NCBI RefSeq assembly: GCF_014197615.1
Contig: NZ_JACIFY010000019.1
Location: 1-64,000, forward strand
Source: Rhizobium esperanzae
Lineage (GTDB): Bacteria > Pseudomonadota > Alphaproteobacteria > Rhizobiales > Rhizobiaceae
DNA: 64,000 bases
Direction: 5' to 3'
In this document: positions 58,085-64,000 of the stretch, in pieces
Layout of the letters: every line of letters begins with the position of its first letter
How positions within the stretch are numbered: position 1 is the stretch's first letter
Notes under the pieces: generated by a model
Databases searched by the model: none
What the model was told of the DNA's origin: nothing
The model's input: only the letters and a program-made list of their open reading frames with translations
Program-made: the position numbers and the translations under genes

Positions 58085-58174
58085 TAGCTTTTGCTGGTGA
58101 CCACGGATGTACTGGCACCGTGCGGATGCAATCAAAGAAGGGTCGGCGCGAGCATTCGCCCCGACCTTTTTCTT
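58085..58174 (+). ncRNA. Candidate small RNA (orphan promoter and terminator)
   Basis: A strong terminator (GGTCGG 58141-58146 pairing CCGACC 58160-58165, followed by TTTTTCTTT) has no gene upstream, and a promoter-like sequence (CTTGCG-N17-TAAATT) ends near 58074. Together they imply a transcript of about 90 bases. Bases 58095-58120 match 58693-58718 in 23 of 26 positions; since the gene at 58282 is on the other strand, its leader would contain the complement. Family unknown; the ends are estimated. Confidence 0.4.
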
Positions 58175-58281
58175 TGTTCAGGCGCCGGATTCAACCCGCT
58201 CGCCGAGTTGGTCATTCGACGGGCTGCTGTGGTGGTTCGTGAGGTCCGACCGGCGGCTTCAAGGGGCCGGAGCGCTGGCGA

Positions 58282-58596
58282 CTAAAAATCCCAATACACG
58301 GTCACACCTGACCGACGACGATAGGGGTAATCGTCGCGATAGCCGTAATAGTCGCGATGACCGTAATACCGCGGACGATAGCACGAGCCGTAGTACCGGC
58401 AATCGCGGTAAGCGTACCGGCTTTTCTTCCAGTGGCCATACGCATGTCCATTACCGTGGCGTCGGTCTTTGACCTGCTCGACGTCGGCGGCGTGTGTCGC
58501 AACCGCTTTCGGCACGACGATCGGCGTGGCGTTTAGCGGCAGGGCGAAAGATGCAGACAAGACCATGGCTGCAAGTGAGAAAAAAACTATCTTCAT
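58282..58596 (-). CDS. Small exported Tyr/Arg-rich protein
   Basis: A 104-residue protein with a signal peptide (VFFSLAAMVLSASFALPLNA) and a very unusual mature part rich in Tyr, Arg, Gly and His (about residues 48-104, with repeats of YRD and YYG). Such proteins may bind metals or the cell envelope; no family is recognised. GAAAGG lies upstream of the ATG. It may be the target of the small RNA candidate at 58085. Confidence 0.7.
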   Translation of the reverse strand: MKIVFFSLAAMVLSASFALPLNATPIVVPKAVATHAADVEQVKDRRHGNGHAYGHWKKSRYAYRDCRYYGSCYRPRYYGHRDYYGYRDDYPYRRRSGVTVYWDF

Positions 58597-59069
58597 CGGT
58601 GCATCCTTTCAGGTCAGGATTCTGGGTTAATGAGGATTAACCTCCGATGAACGATGCTTGAAGGACGACTGGCCGGCGCGCTGCTGGCGTTGTGGTGACC
58701 ACGGATGAACTGGTGCCGGCCGCATCTTAATCTCGCATCGGAACTCGTCAGAGAGCGGCGCAGGTTGTCTAGCCGCATGTTCTCGTATCGCGGACAATTG
58801 CCGTTCTGATCGGCCATCTTTGCGTTGCCGGTTTGATGGTATACAGACAGCCGCAGGACGCGACCGCCATTAACTTAAGAATGGGGTCGGGCGGCAGATT
58901 GACGTCACGCCGCTGCCACGAGATCACGTGGCCGTTCTGTCTTGATCACTGGAGTGCGGATACCGGGCTCCTTCCACGAACATATACATCGACACCCAAA
59001 TAGCGTCAGCCACCTCTCGGTATGGCGCTCAGCTGGCCCGATGAAGCCGCACCGGCTCAGCCGACCACT
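58597..59069. other. Gene-free gap upstream of the Tyr-rich protein
   Basis: About 470 bases. A 67-residue frame (58614-58817, minus) is possible but has no ribosome site. The motif 58693-58718 repeats part of the small-RNA candidate. Otherwise nothing is visible. Confidence 0.4.
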
Positions 59070-59249
59070 CTAGTAGCTGCACGAACGGCCGTCGCCGGGA
59101 CGAAATCCATCCGCGCAGGCCGGGTTCATCGAATCTCCAGGTTGATATCCCGATGCCGAACCGTATGAATTCGGCGCGGTCGAGCAGGCCGAGGCAATGG
59201 CGGCAAGACTGATGGCTCCGGCTGCTAGAAATGCCCGTAGTCCGTTCAT
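59070..59249 (-). CDS. Small lipoprotein
   Basis: A 59-residue protein too short for standard length cut-offs: a signal peptide with hydrophobic core (LRAFLAAGAISLAAIA) and a lipobox ASAC with Cys at residue 22, then a short mature part with three further Cys-containing stretches (NPACADGFRPGDGRSCSY). The ATG at 59249 has GGAG six bases upstream. Mature domain of unknown function; possibly anchored to the outer membrane. Confidence 0.7.
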   Translation of the reverse strand: MNGLRAFLAAGAISLAAIASACSTAPNSYGSASGYQPGDSMNPACADGFRPGDGRSCSY

Positions 59250-59608
59250 CGATGCTTCTCCAATTCAGGCTGTGACTAAGACGATCGGTGCCCCTCCCAC
59301 CGGGAAATGACAGGAGAATTTTCCCGAATTCATTTCCGTCCGGAGCACCCTGCCTGAAAACATATATGTACTCTCCGCGGTCGGCGTCAGCACCGAAGCG
59401 CAAGATTTTCCGTCCATATTCTGTGCGATCGCCGATCCTTCGGGTCGTCAGCCGTCCTATCGCCCGATTCACCGGTCGACAACGGGATGGGCTGCGCGGA
59501 ATATCTCGCTCTTGACTCGCTCGCTACCGAGAACATAATAAGAACATCGGCGAAGCGGCCGCCAATCTGAAAACCTGCATTTGGATAACTCCGAAAGAGA
59601 TCGAGATC
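59250..59608. other. Gene-free gap
   Basis: About 360 bases between the lipoprotein and the next plus-strand gene. It contains a hairpin GGGAAA(T)/(A)TTTTCCC at 59302-59325 and is otherwise AT-rich. No gene is supported. A promoter for the 59609 pair should lie near its right end. Confidence 0.35.
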
Positions 59609-59818
59609 GTGCGTCCGCAAATCGCCGAGACACTGGCAGAAGAAGCGCTGAGGGAAGAGATCGACGCGGTTGTCGCCTTTCACAACGGGAACGTGCGTGC
59701 CGCCATCACGACATTGCTGCTGGATTGCCGTCACTTGCGGCTTCAGCTTGCCCTTACGGAAGAGATGACAGGGCGCAGTCCGACGGCGGGATCGCGAGCG
59801 GCTTACCAACGGTCATGA
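59609..59818 (+). CDS. Small hypothetical protein
   Basis: A 69-residue protein (helical, AETLAEEALREEIDAVVAFHNGNVRAAITTLLLDCRHL), starting at GTG 59609. Its stop overlaps the ATG of the next gene (ATGA at 59815-59818), which is the main evidence that both are translated. No family recognised. Confidence 0.55.
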   Translation: MRPQIAETLAEEALREEIDAVVAFHNGNVRAAITTLLLDCRHLRLQLALTEEMTGRSPTAGSRAAYQRS

Positions 59819-60078
59819 AACATCGCCGCAGTATCGAGCTTACGCCCCCTGGGGGCTATGGCCTCGAGGAAAAGCAAACCCTGGCGACCTTGCCGCAGTG
59901 GTTCGTCATCCACGCCCGTTGCGGCGGGTGCGGTCACCAAACACCTCTCGAGCGGCGGAGCATTGCCCGGCGCTGCGGCTTTGACCTGTCTCTCGCCGGA
60001 CTGGCCAAGCGCCTCAAATGCCGAGAATGTGGCAACCGCGACAATCTGCTGCTGCTGGAAAAGCTGCCGCGCGATTGA
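59815..60078 (+). CDS. Small zinc-ribbon-like protein
   Basis: An 87-residue protein with two Cys-x2-Cys pairs (CGGCGH at about residues 38-43 and CRECGN near 70-75) that would bind one zinc, giving a ribbon, and helices between them. Coupled to the preceding gene. It could be a nucleic-acid-binding regulator; no more can be said. Confidence 0.6.
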   Translation: MKHRRSIELTPPGGYGLEEKQTLATLPQWFVIHARCGGCGHQTPLERRSIARRCGFDLSLAGLAKRLKCRECGNRDNLLLLEKLPRD

Positions 60079-60136
60079 CTGAAATCTCGCATCGGCTGGC
60101 GTTTGGAAAGTCCTCCTGCCAAGGCCAAGCCGGCCG

Positions 60137-60161
60137 GGAACAAACGCCGTGGTTAAAAGTT
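60137..60161 (+). promoter_or_regulatory. Possible EcfG-type general-stress promoter
   Basis: GGAAC (60137-60141), 16 bases, then AGTT (60158-60161). The consensus is GGAAC-N15-17-cGTT, so one -10 base differs. It lies 46 bases before a strong ribosome site and the two genes at 60207 and 60294. Pattern match only. Confidence 0.4.
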
Positions 60162-60206
60162 GAGGGGCATCAACAACGTAACGTCAGCCCTGACAGGAGG
60201 TCTCTC

Positions 60207-60284
60207 ATGGGTCGCGGTATTTTACTTTGGCTGCTCGGTGTTCCACTGCCTATCATCATTCTTCTTGCTCTGTTTATGCGATAG
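60207..60284 (+). CDS. 25-residue membrane microprotein
   Basis: Preceded by a perfect ACAGGAGG ribosome site. The product GRGILLWLLGVPLPIIILLALF is one hydrophobic segment with an Arg at each end. I recall similar tiny proteins in rhizobia without assigned function. It is in the same likely unit as the gene at 60294. Confidence 0.65.
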   Translation: MGRGILLWLLGVPLPIIILLALFMR

Positions 60285-60293
60285 GAACGGATC

Positions 60294-61214
60294 ATGTCGG
60301 TTTCAATGACAGGTTCCGGAGAGATTGCCATTCCGGTCGAATCCTCCAAATCGGCGATGACATGGGGGCCTATCTTCGGAGGTGCCGCCGCTGCGGTCGG
60401 CGTGACCCTGATCCTTTTGCTTCTCGGATCCGGCCTCGGGCTGACGATGGTGTCGCCCTGGTCGGGGCAGAGCAGTTCGCTCGGGACAATCGGCGTGACG
60501 GCGGCGATCTGGCTTGTTCTCGTGCAATGGCTCTCTTCGGCGCTCGGCGGTTATATCACCGGCCGGTTGCGGACGAAGTGGGCAGCCGTCCACACCGACG
60601 AGGTTTTCTTCCGCGACACCGCGCATGGGTTCTTAAGCTGGGCTTTGGCGACAGTCTTCGTTGCCGGCTTTCTTGCATCGTCGCTGACTTCGCTCGCCGG
60701 CGCGGGTGCACAAGCCGCGGGTTCGGCCGCACAGGCCGTCGGGTCGACTGCCACTGCCGCCGGTACGGCAGCAGCATCGTCGGCAACCTCGCCCGTGGAT
60801 CTCTCCACGTCCTATTTTACCGACGCCTTGCTGCGCCCTGATCAGGCTCGCGCGGCGGCGACATCCAATGATGCCGCGGCAACATCCGAGGTCTCCCGCA
60901 TCCTGCTCAACGGCGCCGCCGAGGGCAGGATCCCCGATGATGACAAGGCCTATCTTGCCACCATCGTCGCTTCCCGGACCGGCCTTTCCGACGCCGATGC
61001 ACGCACGCGCGTCGATACGGTGCTGAAGCGTATCGACGATGCCAAGGTCGCCGCCCAGAAAGCGGCCGATGAGGCACGCAAGGCCGCCTCCACCACAGCC
61101 CTGCTCGGCTCGTTGTCCCTTCTGATCGGGGCTTTCATCGCCTCTGCCGCCGCCGCATTTGGCGGATCGCAACGCGACGAAGAGGAAGATCTCCTCGTTA
61201 CGTCCCGGCGCTGA
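60294..61214 (+). CDS. Membrane protein of unknown function, four membrane segments
   Basis: A 306-residue protein: an N-terminal soluble stretch, membrane segments at about residues 29-52, 64-84, 114-137 and 268-290, and between the third and fourth a 130-residue Ala/Ser/Thr-rich soluble region (about 140-265). Such low-complexity regions are probably exposed to the periplasm. Its start follows the microprotein stop by 9 bases. Neither family nor substrate could be assigned. Confidence 0.75.
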   Translation: MSVSMTGSGEIAIPVESSKSAMTWGPIFGGAAAAVGVTLILLLLGSGLGLTMVSPWSGQSSSLGTIGVTAAIWLVLVQWLSSALGGYITGRLRTKWAAVHTDEVFFRDTAHGFLSWALATVFVAGFLASSLTSLAGAGAQAAGSAAQAVGSTATAAGTAAASSATSPVDLSTSYFTDALLRPDQARAAATSNDAAATSEVSRILLNGAAEGRIPDDDKAYLATIVASRTGLSDADARTRVDTVLKRIDDAKVAAQKAADEARKAASTTALLGSLSLLIGAFIASAAAAFGGSQRDEEEDLLVTSRR

Positions 61215-61239
61215 CAACCGGCTATTACGTGTCGTCGTC

Positions 61240-61343
61240 TAAAGCGCGTCGCGATCTTTCAGATTCGCTCTTCGCGCTTTAGATCTTTGTTTTCCGCATG
61301 TCGTTGCCGCAAAACCGCTGCACACTTTGGCGCGACATGCTCT
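61240..61343. repeat. Intergenic repeat with internal palindrome
   Basis: AAAGCGCGTCGCGATC near 61240 and the inverted GCATGTCG (61296-61303)/CGACATGC (61333-61340) flank AAAACCGCTGCACAC, the core seen at 3848, 13710 and 31960. It is the best preserved of the five or so copies. AACCCGCG/CGCGGGTT directly after it (61347-61366) is a short extra stem. Confidence 0.6.
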
Positions 61344-61492
61344 AAAACCCGCGCAAACGCGGGTTTGTGCTATGTGTGCACCAGAAGTGCGGGGCACGCT
61401 GGAAAATATTGTGCAGCGCAGCAACTTTCTTCCGGCTGACGCGTTTAGTTGAGCATCACCGCCATCCCGGCTGCTGATTGGCGGAGACTTTG

Positions 61493-62584
61493 ATGAGATC
61501 CATGTCAGACACGCTCGCACGCCTTGCCGCGCTGCGAGGAACGCTTCGCCCCCGCCCCCCGCAGGAAAATCTCAATCTCGTCGCCCTGGACACATTCGGC
61601 ACAAACCCGGGTGCTTTGGGCGGCTATACCTATCTGCCGTCGAAGCGCGGGAAAAACGCGGCCCTGGTCGTCGTCCTGCACGGCTGCACGCAGTCTGCCG
61701 CCGGCTATGATATCGGATCGGGGTGGTCCGGGTTGGCCGAGGAATATGGTTTTGCGCTGCTGTTTCCCGAGCAGCGAAGGGCAAACAATCCCAACCTCTG
61801 CTTCAACTGGTTTAACCCGGAGGATATCCGCCGGGATCACGGCGAGGTCTTTTCCATTCGCCAGATGATCGCAAAGGTCGTGGGGGAATACGATATCGAC
61901 ATCAGGCGCGTTTTCGTCACCGGCCTTTCGGCCGGCGGCGCCATGGCCGCCGCGATGCTTGCCACCTATCCGGAGGTTTTTGCCGGCGGCGCGATCATTG
62001 CAGGCCTGCCCTATGCCAGCGCTGCGACCATTCCCGAGGCCTTCGACCGAATGCGCGGCCACGGCGGCCCGACCGCCGGAGAACTTCAGTTACGGTTGAG
62101 AAACGCTTCAGGCCACAAAGGTCCCTGGCCGACATTGTCGCTCTGGCAGGGAAGCGCAGACAGAACCGTCCTGCCATCCAATGCGAATGCGATCGTCGAG
62201 CAATGGAGACATGTCCACGGCGTCGATGCATTACCGTCGCGCGTCGACGATATCGGACGGCATCAACGAAGGGTCTGGACCAATGCGCACGGTGTCGAGG
62301 TGATCGAGCTCTATAAGATTGCCGGTATGGATCACGGCACGCCGCTCGATGTCGCCACCGGCTATGGGACAAGCGGCCCCTTCATGCTTGACGTCGGAAT
62401 TTCCTCGACCGTCGAAATTGCCAGGTCCTGGGGTCTCGTTCCCTCGTTTGAAAAGCGCAGCGACGCAAAACTCTCTGTTGCGCAACCGGAAAACGCCGCG
62501 GGTCCATTCACCACGGCTAAAAACCGCGGCGGCATTCAGAAGGTCATCGAAGACGCCCTGCGCTCCGCCGGGCTGTTGCGGTAA
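61493..62584 (+). CDS. PHB-depolymerase-type esterase
   Basis: A 363-residue alpha/beta hydrolase of the polyhydroxybutyrate depolymerase esterase group. The oxyanion loop HGCTQSAAGYD (residues about 59-69), nucleophile elbow GLSAGGAM near residues 138-145, Asp in WQGSADRTVLP and the His in AGMDHGTPLDV are all present. It may cut extracellular or intracellular polyester, or an acyl ester; no signal peptide is visible. ATG 61493 has GGAG upstream; a start 5 codons earlier is possible. Confidence 0.88.
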   Translation: MRSMSDTLARLAALRGTLRPRPPQENLNLVALDTFGTNPGALGGYTYLPSKRGKNAALVVVLHGCTQSAAGYDIGSGWSGLAEEYGFALLFPEQRRANNPNLCFNWFNPEDIRRDHGEVFSIRQMIAKVVGEYDIDIRRVFVTGLSAGGAMAAAMLATYPEVFAGGAIIAGLPYASAATIPEAFDRMRGHGGPTAGELQLRLRNASGHKGPWPTLSLWQGSADRTVLPSNANAIVEQWRHVHGVDALPSRVDDIGRHQRRVWTNAHGVEVIELYKIAGMDHGTPLDVATGYGTSGPFMLDVGISSTVEIARSWGLVPSFEKRSDAKLSVAQPENAAGPFTTAKNRGGIQKVIEDALRSAGLLR

Positions 62585-62598
62585 TCGGCGAATTGCCG

Positions 62599-62898
62599 CT
62601 ATCGGTTCTGAGACTTCGGCAGCGGGCCGTTTTGATGGCTGAGGACGAGTTCGATCTGAACATCCTGCTGAAACTGCAGCACCCGCTCGCCGACATCACT
62701 CTCCGGCATCCCGGCTGCCAGAAGCTGATCGGCAATCCTGCGGCATTCGGCCCTCCAGAATTCTATCGCCTCGGTGCCGTGCCGCCGGCCGAGCTCACGG
62801 GCGCAGCGCTCGATATTGGCGGTTCCGGTTCCGGAGGGAAAAGCAATCACCACACCTTCACGAGGGGCGACGGGGCGGCCGGTCATTTCAGTAGCCAT
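62599..62898 (-). CDS. Small DUF6074-like protein
   Basis: A 99-residue helical protein with an N-terminal patch REGVVIAFPSGTGTANIERCAREL and a C-terminal helix region (MPESDVGERVLQFQQDVQIELVL). It is similar to the DUF6074 family (IVxFPxARR-like opening), though the fit is loose. The ATG at 62898 lacks a clear ribosome site. Confidence 0.5.
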   Translation of the reverse strand: MATEMTGRPVAPREGVVIAFPSGTGTANIERCARELGRRHGTEAIEFWRAECRRIADQLLAAGMPESDVGERVLQFQQDVQIELVLSHQNGPLPKSQNR

Positions 62899-63092
62899 CG
62901 AACACGGGTTCCTTTGATCCTGTTCGTTGTCTACGGGACTATGGTTAATGCTTTCTATCCGTCGTATCCCTTCCTTTCGACGAAGCAAAATTTGCAGTCC
63001 GCGGCCGTCACGCCGCCGCGCCTTCGACCTTGACGCCGGCGCGCCGATGAGCACAGTCCGCATCACGATCGACACTCCAGGCAGAGACACTC

Positions 63093-64000
63093 ATGACGAT
63101 ATCCGCTCCCCGCGATTTCCTGAAAAGCCTGTTCGACGCGGCGGTTCGCGCCGCCGACCCGCTGACCGGCATCAAGGCGAACCTGCCTGACAGGCCGAAG
63201 GGACGAACCGTGGTGATCGGCGCCGGCAAGGGCGCGGCACAGATGGCGCGGGCGCTCGAAAGCGTCTGGGACGGACCGCTCGAGGGCCTGGTGGTCACAC
63301 GCTACGGCTATGGCTGCGAAACGCGCGACATCGAGATCATCGAGGCCGCCCATCCTGTTCCCGATGCGGCAGGATTTGCCGCGGCGAAACGGCTGATGGA
63401 GACGGTGAACGGACTGACGGAAGACGATCTGGTGATCGCGCTGATCTGCGGCGGCGGCTCGGCCCTGCTGCCTGCCCCACCGGAGGGGTTGACCCTCGAA
63501 GACGAGATTGCACTCAACGAAATGCTGCTTGCCTCGGGCGCGCCGATCTCGGCAATGAATGTGGTGCGCAAACATCTCTCCACCATCAAGGGCGGAAGAC
63601 TTGCGGCAGCGACCGGAGCAAGGGTCGTCAGCCTGATCGTCTCCGACATTCCCGGCGACAACCCCGCCCATGTCGCCTCCGGGCCGACTGTGCCGGATGG
63701 TTCGACACGGCACGAAGCGCTGGAGATCGTCCGGCAATACGGGCTCAAGCTGCCGCAGGCGGCACTCGACCATCTGAATTCGCCGAAGGCCGACGCACCG
63801 CGGCCGGACGATCCGGTCTTCTTACGGCATGCGCACCACGTCATCGCCTCGGCCGGCGTATCGCTGGAGGCTGCCGCCGCCCTGGCAAAATCGCAAGGGA
63901 TCGAGGCCGCCATCCTCTCGGATGCGATCGAAGGAGAATCGCGCGACGTGGCGCTGGTACATGCGGCAATCGCCCGCGAGGTGTTGGGCCGGAACAGACC
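63093..64000 (+). CDS. Glycerate 2-kinase, partial (runs off the right edge)
   Basis: The first ~302 residues of a DUF4147/MOFRL glycerate 2-kinase, which phosphorylates D-glycerate on carbon 2. Visible are the N-terminal helix RDFLKSLFDAAVRAADPL, GRTVVIGAGKGAAQMARALE (about residues 34-53), the substrate loop ALICGGGSALLPAPP near 114-128 and SDIPGDNPAHVASGPTVPDG near 185-204. The stop lies beyond the window. ATG at 63093. Confidence 0.9.
   Translation, partial: MTISAPRDFLKSLFDAAVRAADPLTGIKANLPDRPKGRTVVIGAGKGAAQMARALESVWDGPLEGLVVTRYGYGCETRDIEIIEAAHPVPDAAGFAAAKRLMETVNGLTEDDLVIALICGGGSALLPAPPEGLTLEDEIALNEMLLASGAPISAMNVVRKHLSTIKGGRLAAATGARVVSLIVSDIPGDNPAHVASGPTVPDGSTRHEALEIVRQYGLKLPQAALDHLNSPKADAPRPDDPVFLRHAHHVIASAGVSLEAAAALAKSQGIEAAILSDAIEGESRDVALVHAAIAREVLGRNR

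Noticed and set aside
57885-58100. A 71-codon plus-strand frame after tRNA-Asn
   Set aside because: It begins inside a hairpin and runs into the small-RNA candidate; codon usage is unlike real genes here.
58614-58817. A 67-codon minus-strand frame
   Set aside because: No ribosome site, and the translation has poor composition; it lies in the leader region of the Tyr-rich gene.
61378-61470. Possible short gene before the esterase
   Set aside because: No start with a ribosome site in frame with a plausible protein; the region follows a repeat and seems non-coding.

Overview
The window looks like a stretch of a Rhizobium chromosome (R. etli / R. leguminosarum type). The base composition is high in GC. 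The gene orders are alphaproteobacterial (scpA-scpB-tatABC-serS-surE-pcm, yajC-secDF, popZ-valS). There is a clear ExoR regulator, paired DUF1127 mini-genes, an alpha-r14-like small RNA and several rhizobial intergenic palindromic repeats. No prophage, insertion sequence, CRISPR array or plasmid-type replication gene was seen. Most of the window is core genome.

Layout. 0-6 kb: a single-domain response regulator, a GNAT acetyltransferase, gatC-gatA, a metallo-hydrolase, ruvX, two small membrane proteins and a TetR regulator. 6-14 kb: map-radC, a hydroxy-acid dehydrogenase apparently inserted behind radC and flanked on its far side by a decayed radC 3' end, then sthA, a nuclease-like protein, a B12-binding radical SAM protein and a SnoaL-like protein. 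14-18 kb: trigger factor, tRNA-Leu and a DUF2157/GDYXXLXY pair. 18-19.5 kb: a small-RNA locus with two anti-Shine-Dalgarno loops, followed by two DUF1127 genes. 19.5-26.8 kb: trmFO and the yajC-secDF operon, which carries homologs of two mitochondrial complex I assembly factors. 27-45.8 kb: a SerC-SerA-like fusion, then the long minus-strand block nlpD-like, pcm, surE, serS, tatCBA, scpBA, nagZ, a giant SPOR protein, argS and dgt. 46-55.3 kb: erpA, xthA, exoR, a FadL-type porin, valS, popZ and a second PIMT-like methyltransferase. 55.5-61.2 kb: a looser accessory stretch with two tRNAs (Cys, Asn), many small exported, membrane or hypothetical proteins and an orphan promoter-terminator unit that may be a small RNA. 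61.5-64 kb: a PHB-depolymerase-type esterase, a small DUF6074-like protein and the start of a glycerate 2-kinase.

Functionally the block combines translation quality control (gatCA, serS, argS, valS, trmFO, map, tig), protein export (SecDF/YajC, TatABC), cell envelope and division (NlpD/DipM-like, SPOR, NagZ, PopZ, ScpAB), repair and nucleotide sanitation (RuvX, RadC, XthA, Dgt, SurE, Pcm) and exopolysaccharide control (ExoR). The items most worth a second look are the anti-SD small RNA with its DUF1127 neighbours and shared upstream motif, the orphan transcript near 58.1 kb with complementarity to a neighbouring leader, the hydroxy-acid dehydrogenase insertion at radC, and the SerC-SerA fusion. 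All functions come from reading the sequence and from memory of the families; no database search was possible.
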